Position numbers and translations under genes: made by a program
The notes under the pieces: generated by a model
Told to the model about the DNA's origin: nothing
The model's input: the letters and a program-made list of their open reading frames with translations, nothing else
Databases searched by the model: none
In this document: in pieces, positions 15,951-23,871 of the stretch
Layout: every line of letters starts with the position of its first letter
How positions within the stretch are numbered: position 1 is the first letter of the stretch
Assembly: GCA_020524525.2 (NCBI GenBank)
Contig: CP129018.1
Location: 620,001 to 684,000 of the forward strand
DNA: 64,000 bases
Direction: 5' to 3'
Source of the DNA: Bacillus tianshenii
Lineage (GTDB): Bacteria; Bacillota; Bacilli; Bacillales; Bacillaceae_N

Positions 15951-16493
15951 GTGCCCGTGTATGCTCAAAGAATGCTTAGGCTATTTCAAGAGTTTGCGTA
16001 TTTGATTCATTGCACTCGACAAATAGGATTACTTAACGTATCGAAGACTTATGATTTTAATGATTTCGAAGTGAATGTGAAAGAAGTAGTGCAAGAAGGG
16101 TTTGTTTTAATAGTAGATGGAAGGGAGCCAAGTAAGGTCAGCATGTTCTTAGAGTTAAGGAAGATGGAGTTAATCAAGAACCCCTCCTTGACAGCTGACG
16201 ACTTAAAGTTAAATCAACTTTGTATTGAATCCATTCCGTATGTTCAATCAGGTGACATAGAAGAATTTCAGGCATTAGCAAATTTCTTCCTTGAAGTTGA
16301 AGGGAACCCAGAGCATAAGCAATTGCTTTCAAAGTTATTCTATTTGCTTCAAAAGGCTGAAGTAGAAAAGCGTGAAATGAATAAACAAGAGTTCAAAAGA
16401 CTGGTAGAAGAGATCGATAAGGAGCCGATTATGCCGAGGCTATCTGAACAAGAGATTGAGCAGATTTTACGAAAGGCGAAGTCGAAGGGTTAG
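15951..16493 (+). CDS. Hypothetical protein, mostly helical (about 180 aa)
   Basis: The frame is open from GTG 15930, but GTG 15951 (VPVYAQRMLRL) has GAAAGG 7 bases upstream; GTG 15957 is a further alternative. The product is helix-rich with a charged C-terminal half (EVEKREMNKQEFKRLVEEIDKEP) and no membrane segment. I do not recognise a family. A sigma-A-like promoter lies directly upstream. The LysM gene follows after about 95 bp. Confidence 0.6.
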   Translation: MPVYAQRMLRLFQEFAYLIHCTRQIGLLNVSKTYDFNDFEVNVKEVVQEGFVLIVDGREPSKVSMFLELRKMELIKNPSLTADDLKLNQLCIESIPYVQSGDIEEFQALANFFLEVEGNPEHKQLLSKLFYLLQKAEVEKREMNKQEFKRLVEEIDKEPIMPRLSEQEIEQILRKAKSKG

Positions 16494-16588
16494 CAGAACC
16501 TTATTTCCTCTCAGTACTTGTGAATGTTTAAATACCCTCTCATGCTGGAAAAAGATTAGTAGAAGGTATTTGAAGGAGGGGAAATGAT

Positions 16589-17155
16589 ATGAATAAAATA
16601 AAATATATAGCAATGATGTTAGCGGCAGGGATGACGTTTGGTGCTGGTTCCACTGCTGCTTCTGCTGAAAAAACAACTGTAACCTTTGATAAAGGGGATA
16701 CACTTTGGAGCATTGCCCAGCAATATGACGGGGTGACAGTACAAGACCTCTTTGAATGGAATCCTGGCATTGACGCTGATGTCATTCAAGTAGGTTCTGA
16801 AATTACTTTTGAGACAGACGGAGAGATGAATGAACAAGGTCCGAATGAAGTATTTCATACAGTAACTCCTGGCAGTACACTGAAAAGCATCGCAAACCTT
16901 CATGCAGGTGTGACTCTAAAAGACTTATACGACTTAAACCAAAACATCGACCCTCGTAACTTACAAATCGGTTCAAAGGTAAGAGTCAGCACAGCTGATG
17001 GATACGATAAAGAGTACTACACGATAAAACCAGGTAACACACTAACAATTATTGCTAATTTGCATGAAGGGGTAACAATAGTAGATTTATTAGAGCTTAA
17101 TCCTGAGCTGGACCCACGAAATTTACAAGTTGGAACAGAGATTAGAGTTCATTAA
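16589..17155 (+). CDS. Secreted LysM-repeat protein
   Basis: 188 residues with a signal peptide (cleavage probably after ASA, about residue 26) and three LysM domains at about 30-73, 88-132 and 143-187. Each has the pattern DTLWSIA / STLKSIA / NTLTIIA, then LYDLN- or LLELNPELDPRNLQ-type helices and GS/GTEIRV. LysM binds N-acetylglucosamine polymers such as peptidoglycan. No catalytic domain is attached, so it probably decorates the wall or spore cortex. ATG 16589 follows GGAGGGG. A 7-bp dyad (AAATACC ... GGTATTT, 16530-16571) lies in the leader. Confidence 0.85.
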   Translation: MNKIKYIAMMLAAGMTFGAGSTAASAEKTTVTFDKGDTLWSIAQQYDGVTVQDLFEWNPGIDADVIQVGSEITFETDGEMNEQGPNEVFHTVTPGSTLKSIANLHAGVTLKDLYDLNQNIDPRNLQIGSKVRVSTADGYDKEYYTIKPGNTLTIIANLHEGVTIVDLLELNPELDPRNLQVGTEIRVH

Positions 17156-17229
17156 ATTCATTAAAAAGGCTCAGTTTCAGCGTGCCTCCACCGTGGAACT
17201 GCTAAATAAAAGCAAAGGAGGAGTTTGAA

Positions 17230-17325
17230 ATGAGATTCATTAGTTCATTGCTTCATTCGATCGTTGATATCATTTTATTCATCCCGCGAATGCTTGGAAG
17301 ATTGATTCGGAAAATTGTAGCATAA
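17230..17325 (+). CDS. Small amphipathic or membrane peptide (31 aa)
   Basis: ATG 17230 follows a near-ideal ribosome site (AAAGGAGGAG). It encodes 31 residues: a hydrophobic run, SLLHSIVDIILFIPRMLG, and a basic tail, RLIRKIVA, ended by TAA 17323-17325. A strong terminator starts nine bases later, so this is a compact one-gene unit. Size and charge pattern resemble small membrane toxins or surfactant-like peptides, but I cannot assign a family. Confidence 0.65.
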   Translation: MRFISSLLHSIVDIILFIPRMLGRLIRKIVA

Positions 17326-17333
17326 TAACTAAG

Positions 17334-17362
17334 AAAACCTCCAATAGTGGAGGTTTTTTTTA
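17334..17362 (+). terminator. Strong Rho-independent terminator
   Basis: AAAACCTCC / GGAGGTTTT stem (17334-17342 and 17349-17357), six-base loop and a run of T residues. It ends the 31-residue peptide gene. Confidence 0.9.
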
Positions 17363-17465
17363 TCTCGACACGCCCCCGGCTGTCTTATGAAACAGGCAGA
17401 GGGGGGTTATTTTGCTTCGTCTTGAATAATGGCGTCCATATGTTCTACCCAACGAAACAATCTTT

Positions 17466-17492
17466 GTCTGCTAATCGTATAGATTAGTAGAC
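17466..17492. promoter_or_regulatory. Operator-like dyad upstream of a small membrane gene
   Basis: GTCTGCTAATC (17466-17476) and GATTAGTAGAC (17482-17492) are reverse complements with one mismatch, around a five-base centre. It lies 24 bases before the start of the next gene and could be a repressor site or a leader hairpin. Confidence 0.4.
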
Positions 17493-17515
17493 GAAGGTTG
17501 AAAGAGGTGTTCGGG

Positions 17516-17683
17516 ATGAAAATAACGACATTTTTATTGTTAATCATAACGGTTATGCATGTAGCCACGATTATAAATATTACACTGTTCAACGGGGAAT
17601 GGAACGGGATCGTGATGACCTTAAATTCGATTTTATTTATTTTGGCAATCGGTGTGAATGCAATGTCAGGAAAGAGGGATTAG
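17516..17683 (+). CDS. Small two-helix membrane protein (55 aa)
   Basis: ATG 17516 (MKITTFLLLII) is a better start than the in-frame TTG 17498, because GAGGTG lies 8-10 bases upstream. Two hydrophobic helices occupy about residues 4-22 and 30-48, with a short loop (FNGEWNG) and a basic end (GKRD). No family recognised. A dyad at 17466-17492 may regulate it. Confidence 0.55.
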   Translation: MKITTFLLLIITVMHVATIINITLFNGEWNGIVMTLNSILFILAIGVNAMSGKRD

Positions 17684-17966
17684 TAAGGAAATATAACCCC
17701 CCCTTGAACTGAGCCTGGATATGCTAAAAGTCCATCTTTCTGTATGGTTGGGGCCGAAACGACCAGTTATTCCTGCAACACTCTGAAAATACTGGAAAGA
17801 GCCGAATAGTGTTGATGCACAATCGGTGTCCTGGAAATTCTACTATTTTTAGACACCGGTTAAGGTTTTAACAAGGTGCGTGATACATGCAGTAAGGCTA
17901 GAAGTATGTGAAGAGAGAAGCAGTTGGGATTTTTCACAGGCAATCCAATCATAAGGAGATGTTCAC
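17684..17966. other. 283-bp non-coding stretch with several inverted repeats
   Basis: I see no convincing gene. Dyads are CCAGT ... ACTGG (17763-17767 and 17791-17795), CAACACT ... AGTGTTG (17776-17782 and 17808-17814) and CGGTGTC ... GACACCG (17824-17830 and 17852-17858). Such spaced dyads could fold as a structured RNA leader of the split gene that starts at 17967, or be leftovers of mobile DNA. There is no clear promoter. Confidence 0.4.
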
Positions 17967-18063
17967 TTGAAGAAGAAAGTTCTTTATCGTGTTTAGGCGA
18001 GAAGACCCCCACTTCCTACGAAGTGTAAAGTGGGGGATGAATCGCCTTCGGACAAGGAATGGC

Positions 18064-18219
18064 TTACTTGCCATCTCGGTTGTCCGACTGTTCGAGTGCT
18101 ACTTGTATTAAATGAAAGACAGCCTGTGTACGAGTTCCAAAACCCTTCTCTTCTTTGTATTTGTCTACTCTGTTCAAAAGTGTTTTAGGGAATCTTAGGA
18201 CAACTGTTTGCTTCTCCAT
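18064..18219 (-). CDS. Ribbon-helix-helix (CopG-like) protein inside the IS element
   Basis: 51 residues from ATG 18219, with AAGGAGG 7 bases upstream on the minus strand. The sequence MEKQTVVLRFPKTLLNRVDKY has the short beta strand and first helix of an RHH DNA-binding domain, followed by GTRTQAVFHLIQVALEQ as the second helix. It is divergent from tnpB and their starts are about 90 bp apart, so it could repress its own and the tnpB promoter. It lies within the element ends and probably travels with it. Confidence 0.65.
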   Translation of the reverse strand: MEKQTVVLRFPKTLLNRVDKYKEEKGFGTRTQAVFHLIQVALEQSDNRDGK

Positions 18220-18307
18220 GATAAACCTCCTTAAAATGATATACAAAAGACATTTGTGAATGGTATAATATGTATATCATAACATAACATATATGGAGGT
18301 GAGAGTC

Positions 18308-19427
18308 ATGTTGGTAAACAAAGCATATAAGTTTAGAATCTATCCAAACAAAGAACAAGCGACTTTAATTAACAAGACGATTGGCTGTTCACGCTTTGTG
18401 TTTAATCATTTTTTAGCACAATGGAATGATGCTTACAAAGAAACAGGCAAAGGATTGACGTATAATTCTTGTTCTTCTCAATTGACGACACTAAAGAAAG
18501 AATTGGTCTGGTTGAAGGAGGTTGACAGTATCGCTATGCAATCCTCACTCAAAAACCTTGCTGCTTCTTATACTCGATTCTTCAAAAAACAGAACAAAGC
18601 CCCTCGATTTAAGTCTAAAAAGAATAACGTACAATCCTACACAACCAAGCATACGAACAGTAATATTGCCATTATCGATAATAAGATTAAACTTCCTAAA
18701 CTTGGTTTTGTGAAGTTTGCGAAAAGTCGTGAAGTTCAAGGTCGTATTTTGAACGCTACTGTAAGACGCAACCCAACAGGTAAATACTTTGTTTCTATTC
18801 TTGTTGAAACAGAAGTGCGAGAGTTGCCCAAAACCGATTCAGCTGTAGGTATTGATGTAGGACTCAAAGATTTTGCGATTATTTCTGATGGAACAGTGTA
18901 CAAAAACCATAGATACTTTCGCACATTAGAAGAGAAGTTAGCAAAAGCACAACGCATATCTTTCAAGACGTAAAAAAGGTGGTTCTAACTGGCATAAGCA
19001 ACGAATGAAGGTCGCACGCCTCCACGAAAAAATACAAAACGCACGTCATGACTACTTGCACAAAATCTCTACCGAACTTGTCAAAAACCACGACATCATC
19101 GGCATTGAAGACTTGCAGGTATCTAACATGTTAAAGAACCGTAAATTAGCCAAAGCCATTAGCGAAGTGAGTTGGTCTCAGTTTCGCACTATGTTGGAAT
19201 ATAAAGCAAAGTGGTACGGTAAACAGGTTGTAGTCGTTGCGAAAAACTTTGCTTCCAGCCAGCTTTGTTCAATGTGCGGTCACAAAAATAAAGACGTTAA
19301 AAATCTTGCTTTGCGTGAATGGGATTGTCCTAAGTGTAAAACACATCACCAAAGAGACATTAACGCAAGTTTGAATCTTCGTAATGAAGCATTGCGATTA
19401 ACCGCAGGAACTGCGGGGATAGCCTAA
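18308..19427 (+). pseudogene. tnpB: tnpB, RNA-guided nuclease of an IS605-type element, interrupted by a +1 frameshift
   Basis: ATG 18308 follows GGAGGTGAG. The first frame (to 18973) gives MLVNKAYKFRIYPN and the first RuvC aspartate (GIDVGLKDF). Near CATATCTTTC (about 18955-18964) one extra base moves the frame. The next frame continues without loss through [16 protein letters not shown] (RuvC Glu), the CSMC ... CPKC zinc ribbon and RDINASLN (third acidic residue) to 19427. All catalytic elements are present across the two frames. Read as one chain the protein would be about 372 residues, usual for TnpB. It is inactive unless the indel is a sequence error. Confidence 0.85.
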
Positions 19428-19503
19428 TCCATAACTAACCGTTAGGTTGGTGTTCTTAGGAATCTCCCGCTTCAACGAACGAAGTGAGTAAGCGGGATTA
19501 GTT
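19330..19503 (+). ncRNA. Candidate TnpB omega-RNA region at the right end
   Basis: In TnpB systems the guide RNA comes from the 3' end of tnpB plus the right end of the element, and the guide is the flanking DNA. Here the right-end hairpin TCCCGCTT / AAGCGGGA ends 6 bases before the junction, so the guide would begin near 19504. This is placement by analogy; no promoter or RNA end can be seen. Confidence 0.35.
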
Positions 19504-19704
19504 CAAGATAGTGATTTCGCTGATGAAATAAGAGCACAATCAGAAGAAGGCCCTGTCCACTTTACAATCATCGACACTCGTTATGGTAAATTCTACGGTC
19601 AAGTTAAGGCTTGGAATGGGGAAATAAGCTCGATTGATTTAGAAGACCACAACAATGGCGATTCTTTTAACAAAGTAAAAGACTATGAATATTTATATGA
19701 ATAA
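19504..19704 (+). pseudogene. 3' part of a small gene split by the IS element
   Basis: The open frame from the junction encodes 66 residues beginning QDSDFADEIRAQSEEG and ending DYEYLYE, with stop at 19702-19704. The matching 5' part is at 17967-17993: TTG start after AAGGAGATG, encoding MKKKVLYRV. Joining them restores a 75-residue frame reading across the insertion site (R-V-Q-D-S). The product would be a small acidic protein; I do not recognise it. Confidence 0.65.
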
Positions 19705-19718
19705 GTTTCCTATGGAAC

Positions 19719-19748
19719 GGCTGTTGTGATGACGCAACAGCCTGTTTT
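19719..19748 (+). terminator. Terminator after the split gene
   Basis: GGCTGTTG (19719-19726) pairs with CAACAGCC (19735-19742), followed by five T residues. Confidence 0.75.
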
Positions 19749-19750
19749 TG

Positions 19751-19951
19751 TTATGGTTGCTTCTTTTTGAAAAGAGCTAATGAACAGCCGTATATGCAAA
19801 TGGCTAAGAAGAAAATTGGGGCATCATTCGCTTTCTGCAACCACTTTACCTCGAATAAATAGGCAATTATAAATAACCCAGCTAAAGAGAACAGGGATAA
19901 CGCAAGGCTAAGAAAGAACGGCTTATCGAAATATTTTCTAACTGTTTTCAA
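19751..19951 (-). CDS. Small two-helix membrane protein (66 aa)
   Basis: The likely start is TTG 19951 (KTVRKYFDKPFF), about 6 bases from GAGGTG on the minus strand; a longer in-frame start exists upstream but lacks a good ribosome site. Two hydrophobic helices (about LSLALSLFSLAGLFIIAYLF and APIFFLAICIYGCSLALF) are followed by the basic end KKKQP. No family recognised. Confidence 0.5.
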   Translation of the reverse strand: MKTVRKYFDKPFFLSLALSLFSLAGLFIIAYLFEVKWLQKANDAPIFFLAICIYGCSLALFKKKQP

Positions 19952-20130
19952 AGGTAGCACCTCGCTTATTGGGCAGAATGAACCCGGCAAGTGGATTAAA
20001 AAAGAAAGATATGATTAACTATTCGAAATCCCATGTAAGAAAGTGATAGCAACATAATATTGTAAACTTTCGAAATATTTAGTAAAATATGTAATAAAAA
20101 ATAGGGGTAAAAAGGGAATGGGAGATTTTA

Positions 20131-20604
20131 ATGAACTTAGATAAGACTGATTTTTTTATTTTGCAATCGTTGTATAAAGATGGTCGGAAGGCTTATACAG
20201 AAATCGCAAAAGAACTAGAGATAAGTGAAGGAAAGGTGCGTTTTCGTATCAATCGAATGCTGGAAAATAATGTTTTTGAATTTATTATTCATTCTAGCCC
20301 AGACAAAATCGGGCTGCCAGTGCAGGCTTTGATTGGCATCAATACCGAAAACGGCGCTCGTGATCGCGTTGCATGTCAATTGGCTGGCTTCAGGGAAATT
20401 CGAGCTGTTGGGTCTTTTATTGGAAAGTACGAGATCTTAATCCAAGCTTACTTCGCCTCTAATGAGGAGTTAGCAATCTTCATGGACCGGAAGTTAACAA
20501 AGATAAATGAAATTACAAAAACAGAAACATTCCTTCAGCTTAAACACTATAAGGATTCATTTAATTACTTTGATATATTAAGTACGGATTTAGTTCATCA
20601 ATAA
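20131..20604 (+). CDS. Lrp/AsnC-family transcriptional regulator
   Basis: 157 residues. The N-terminal winged helix-turn-helix (about residues 1-50) has the standard start LDKTDFFILQSLYKDGRKAYTEIAKEL and ISEGKVRFRINRMLEN. It is followed by a RAM/ligand-binding domain (about 65-145) with GSFIGKYEILIQAYF. Family members bind amino acids or other small ligands and control metabolism or transport genes. No target gene is adjacent: the upstream gene is a small membrane protein on the other strand and downstream is a Cys-rich protein. A terminator follows at 20610-20648. Confidence 0.88.
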   Translation: MNLDKTDFFILQSLYKDGRKAYTEIAKELEISEGKVRFRINRMLENNVFEFIIHSSPDKIGLPVQALIGINTENGARDRVACQLAGFREIRAVGSFIGKYEILIQAYFASNEELAIFMDRKLTKINEITKTETFLQLKHYKDSFNYFDILSTDLVHQ

Positions 20605-20609
20605 GCAAA

Positions 20610-20648
20610 AGGGCGCTTTCATCTTCTAAGGTGAATGGCGCTCTTTTT
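20610..20648 (+). terminator. Terminator after the AsnC-family gene
   Basis: AGGGCGC pairs with GCGCTCT (one G-U), followed by a run of T residues. Confidence 0.75.
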
Positions 20649-20698
20649 ATGGTAGGATTAAAGCGTGAATAAGTCCAAATTAGCATGGGGGGATAGGT

Positions 20699-20893
20699 AT
20701 GACCATTAATGCAAAGAAATGCCCAATTTGTCAGAAGGAAAATAATTGTGGGAATGAATTAGGAAAGCCGACATGCTGGTGCAGTGAGGAAACGTTTCCT
20801 GAAGGAATCTTTGCGCTTGTGCCAGATGAGATGCGGAACAAAGCCTGTATTTGCAAAGATTGTCTTGAAAGATTTGCAGAAACAGAGGGTTGA
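20699..20893 (+). CDS. Cysteine-rich CWC-family protein
   Basis: 64 residues with the Cys pattern CPICQ ... NNCGNE ... TCWCSEE ... ACICKDCLERF. The CWC motif and spacing fit the small Cys-rich CWC family, thought to bind metal. It is probably cytoplasmic, as there is no signal peptide. ATG 20699 follows GGGGGATAGG. Function of the family is not established as far as I know. It converges with the P450 gene across a hairpin. Confidence 0.8.
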   Translation: MTINAKKCPICQKENNCGNELGKPTCWCSEETFPEGIFALVPDEMRNKACICKDCLERFAETEG

Positions 20894-20923
20894 GAAATAG
20901 GGGAGGATTGAACCCCCTATTTC
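20894..20923. terminator. Hairpin between convergent CWC and P450 genes
   Basis: GAAATAGGGG (20894-20903) pairs with CCCCTATTTC (20914-20923). It is symmetric and could serve both genes; T runs are weak. Confidence 0.55.
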
Positions 20924-20925
20924 AG

Positions 20926-22119
20926 TTAATCGATTTTCACCTCAAGCTGCTCAAGCCCTCTTAATAAGAATACTTGCCGCCAGTTTGGTTGTTCGGATGG
21001 CTCAGCAAGCCGGATATTTGGAAATATTGTTAACAGCTTCTTAATGGCAATGTTCCCTTCTAATCGTGCTAGTGGAGCGCCGAGGCAGAAGTGAATGCCA
21101 AATCCAAACGCAAGGTGCTGGTTCGACGTTCTCGTAATGTTAAATTGCTCAGCCTGTTCAAACTTTTCCTCATCGCGGTTTGCGGAGCTTAAGGAAGCAA
21201 GCACTAGGTCACCGCGTCGGAACGTTTTACCGTGAAATTCTATATCCTCTTCAGACCAGCGTGCTGTAGAGAAGTCAACGGGACTATAATAACGCAGTCC
21301 TTCCTCAATGGCAGACTCTGTAAGAGAGAGGTCTGCTTTTAACTTTTCAAATTGATCTGGATGTTCGAATAGCGCATACATCGTGTTAGCGATGAGGTTA
21401 ACGGTTGTTTCATGACCTGCAATGATAAGCAGGATAATCATTGAGTAGAGCTCGTCCTTATTGAGTTGCTCCCCTTCTTCTTCAGCTTGAATAAGCTTTG
21501 AAATTAAATCATCTTTCGGGTTACTCTTTCGTTCTTCAAATAGTTCTCTTAAATAAGCGATAAATGCTTCTACATCCTCGACAAAGTCTGTTTCTAAGTT
21601 ATCAGCTGCCGCAATAATCGTATTGGACCATTTCCGGAATTTTTCCCGGTCTTCCGCAGGTACGCCAAGCATCTCGCTTATGACGATGATTGGAAGAGGA
21701 AAAGCGAATTCATTGATTAAATCCAGTGTTCCGCCTTTTTGCTTCATTTCCTTTAATAAGCGCTCAGCGATTTCTTCAATTTTTGGTGTTAATTCGTTTA
21801 TCGTTCCAGGGTTAAAGTATGGCTGTACAAGCTTGCGCAGTCTTGTATGATCAGGCGGGTCCACATCAAGCATCATATTGCGGAAGATTTTAAGAACTTT
21901 ATTTTGTTCTTCTTCCTGCTTAGCATCAGCAAAGATTTTCGATTGTTCTTTAATAAAGGTTGGTTTTTTCAATAATTCTTTCACATGGTCGTATTTCGTA
22001 ACAATCCAAGTTGTTTGGTTGTTCTGTTCTGACATAGGAAAGATCGGGTCCTGTTTCCGCAGGTTTTCGTAAAAAGGATAGGCACCAATCTTGAAATTGG
22101 ACGAATAAATCGTTTCCAT
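20926..22119 (-). CDS. Cytochrome P450, soluble bacterial class
   Basis: 397 residues from ATG 22119 (METIYSSNF), which has AGGAGA about 9 bases upstream; an ATG three codons earlier is too close to that site. Motifs in order: I-helix AGHETT (oxygen activation), K-helix EGLR (ExxR), the region STARWSEED, and the heme loop FGFGIHFCLG with the axial Cys. Lack of an N-terminal anchor and the size fit CYP107/CYP109-like bacterial P450s that use separate ferredoxin or flavodoxin partners. No redox partner gene is adjacent. Substrate unknown. Confidence 0.92.
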   Translation of the reverse strand: METIYSSNFKIGAYPFYENLRKQDPIFPMSEQNNQTTWIVTKYDHVKELLKKPTFIKEQSKIFADAKQEEEQNKVLKIFRNMMLDVDPPDHTRLRKLVQPYFNPGTINELTPKIEEIAERLLKEMKQKGGTLDLINEFAFPLPIIVISEMLGVPAEDREKFRKWSNTIIAAADNLETDFVEDVEAFIAYLRELFEERKSNPKDDLISKLIQAEEEGEQLNKDELYSMIILLIIAGHETTVNLIANTMYALFEHPDQFEKLKADLSLTESAIEEGLRYYSPVDFSTARWSEEDIEFHGKTFRRGDLVLASLSSANRDEEKFEQAEQFNITRTSNQHLAFGFGIHFCLGAPLARLEGNIAIKKLLTIFPNIRLAEPSEQPNWRQVFLLRGLEQLEVKID

Positions 22120-22258
22120 ACTTCTCATCTCCTATATAAATTATGACTGGCTGGTCAGTCTGAATAAAAGTATAAAGGAGATAATTGCCACGTTCAAACA
22201 ATTCGATTTACTTTCACAAAAACAAAAAAGACCAAATGCATCATTTGGCCTCTTCGTC

Positions 22259-22651
22259 CTACTTATTCTCTTCTTTCTCTTCGTTAAACCAAAGGGGGTC
22301 ATTGTTATCGACTTCACCGTTATAGTTAATAAGAATTTCTTCGCCAGCTTTAATGTTTGTGTAAGCAAAGAATTTAAACGTATGACTTGAAAAGTCGATG
22401 ATGTAGTTGGCGTTCGGCTGATAGGAATGGTTGAACAGCATTCCATAACCTAACAGAATGGCTGAATGGTTTTCGCCATATTCAAACGCATAATCAGCGA
22501 GACGTGTCTGCTCGATGAAATCATGCTCTTCATTTGGATAAGAAAGGACCGGCGCTTCGTGAATCAGTTCTCCTTGTGCGATATTTCGTGTCGCGAATAC
22601 CCCTCTATTGAATTCTCCGTCACTAATTTCAGACGTTTTTATTTCAATCAT
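22259..22651 (-). CDS. SET-domain protein (putative protein-lysine methyltransferase)
   Basis: 130 residues from ATG 22651 (MIEIKTSEIS), with AGGTGAC upstream; the longer open frame has no ribosome site. Motifs of the SET fold: GVFATRNIAQGELI near the N terminus, the cofactor and active-site motif NHSYQPNANY, and GEEILINYNGE near the end. SET domains transfer methyl groups from SAM to lysine. It lacks pre- and post-SET cysteines, as is usual for the small bacterial forms. The target is unknown. The P450 gene is downstream on the same strand, with a 139-bp gap. Confidence 0.82.
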   Translation of the reverse strand: MIEIKTSEISDGEFNRGVFATRNIAQGELIHEAPVLSYPNEEHDFIEQTRLADYAFEYGENHSAILLGYGMLFNHSYQPNANYIIDFSSHTFKFFAYTNIKAGEEILINYNGEVDNNDPLWFNEEKEENK

Positions 22652-22749
22652 GTACGTCACCTGCATCTTTATAAAAAATTTTTCAACCTTATTAAGTGTG
22701 ACAGGTGAGTAGAAAGAAATCAAGCTTGCATCTCTGCTGGAGAATTTTT

Positions 22750-23703
22750 TTATGGAAAAATGGCACATTGTTCAGGCGGAATTGGTGCTGGACACAAGGC
22801 GTTTGTAGCTGAGCTTTCACGCGAATTGCAGATATTTCCGATTACCTCAACCTTCACGTCTGCTACGGATAAGATATTTTGGCATAATTCAATAATAATG
22901 ACAATTTCAATGCATGGTGAGCACTTGTCAATTGGTGGAATCACATATGCCTTACAATCAGCTTCGACTATGTCACATTTAATGGCAGTACCAGGCGGAG
23001 CACATAGAAACACAGTCTCCACTTCAGAAAATGAAAACACGCATTGAAAGCAGAGTTCACCTTTTTTATTCAAAAACTGCACGGTGACAAATCCTTGCTT
23101 CAATAAATCAATTCTTTGCAGTGTTGTGATGTTGCCTTTTGGACCGATACTTTGGATATTTGTCCTTTTTTCAGGCGGGGTGAGAACTTTGCAGGTAACA
23201 GAGCTGCGACGATTCAAAGAGACAGGTTGGCCAAGACGATCTGACAAGAAGCAATTTGTATGCTTAATCTGTTCACAATCATTTGTTGGAGAGTAGTGAA
23301 GAATAATTTTGAATTCCCCTATACAACAATCCGTTCGATCTCCAGGTTCGCTACAAACTACTTCGACTGAATGGAGCGGTGAAAAAGTAGCAGCAAATGA
23401 GCTTCCTTCTTCTACTGAAGCTTCTTTCTTTCCGTTGATAAACACATCAAGCGGTCCTCCACATCCACTTTTAAAATCAATACAAATGGAACCTCCAATC
23501 TTATTGATGCCAAAGGAAGTCCATAGTGTTGTGCGTTCTTCAACTCCGCAAGGGATATGAAAATCACAGCAAAGGTAGTCTGAAGCCTTCTTTTCATCAA
23601 GCTTGATTTTTTCTCTTAGTTTGATGAGTGTTGGCTTGCTGACCCAGTCAAATATTTTCGGAACCTTTATGCAGTGAGAGCTTTGTTTTTTCTCTGAGTC
23701 CAC
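22750..23703 (-). CDS. Cysteine-rich probable spore-surface protein
   Basis: 317 residues with 23 cysteines, several as CC pairs (LCCDF, DCCIG). There is no signal peptide or membrane helix. The N-terminal motif HCIKVPKIFDWVSKPT resembles starts of some Bacillus spore-surface proteins; this is recalled, not searched. Beta-rich segments follow (GGSICIDFKSGCGGPLDV, FKIILHYSP). It is divergent from two DUF3992-like genes starting 235 bp away, whose products are also Cys-rich, so it may anchor, cap or cross-link the same structure. Function is inferred from context only. Confidence 0.6.
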   Translation of the reverse strand: MDSEKKQSSHCIKVPKIFDWVSKPTLIKLREKIKLDEKKASDYLCCDFHIPCGVEERTTLWTSFGINKIGGSICIDFKSGCGGPLDVFINGKKEASVEEGSSFAATFSPLHSVEVVCSEPGDRTDCCIGEFKIILHYSPTNDCEQIKHTNCFLSDRLGQPVSLNRRSSVTCKVLTPPEKRTNIQSIGPKGNITTLQRIDLLKQGFVTVQFLNKKGELCFQCVFSFSEVETVFLCAPPGTAIKCDIVEADCKAYVIPPIDKCSPCIEIVIIIELCQNILSVADVKVEVIGNICNSRESSATNALCPAPIPPEQCAIFP

Positions 23704-23871
23704 ATATATTTACTCCTTTCGGACAGGATTTCCTTTTCATCTTATGTTGTATCTGTACAAGGTGTTCGAGAAACGGGTGTTTAATCGATCATTTCAACGT
23801 TTGCAAAAAAATAGACAATAAGGCTGAGCGAGTGGTCTATACGTCTTTCGTATGCTTTGCATTAAATGTTA

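Larger units (their letters stand above)
17994..19503 (+). mobile_element. IS200/IS605-superfamily element with TnpB only (IS1341-like)
   Basis: The element carries a frameshifted tnpB and a divergent ribbon-helix-helix gene but no TnpA. The left end has a hairpin, CCCCCACTT / AAGTGGGGG (18006-18014 and 18028-18036), inside GGCGA ... TCGCC. The right end has TCCCGCTT / AAGCGGGA (19465-19472 and 19490-19497) just before the junction. Removing the interval joins a start codon and ribosome site on the left in frame to a 66-codon frame on the right, so the ends are close to correct (plus or minus about four bases). No target duplication is seen, as expected for this superfamily. Confidence 0.8.
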
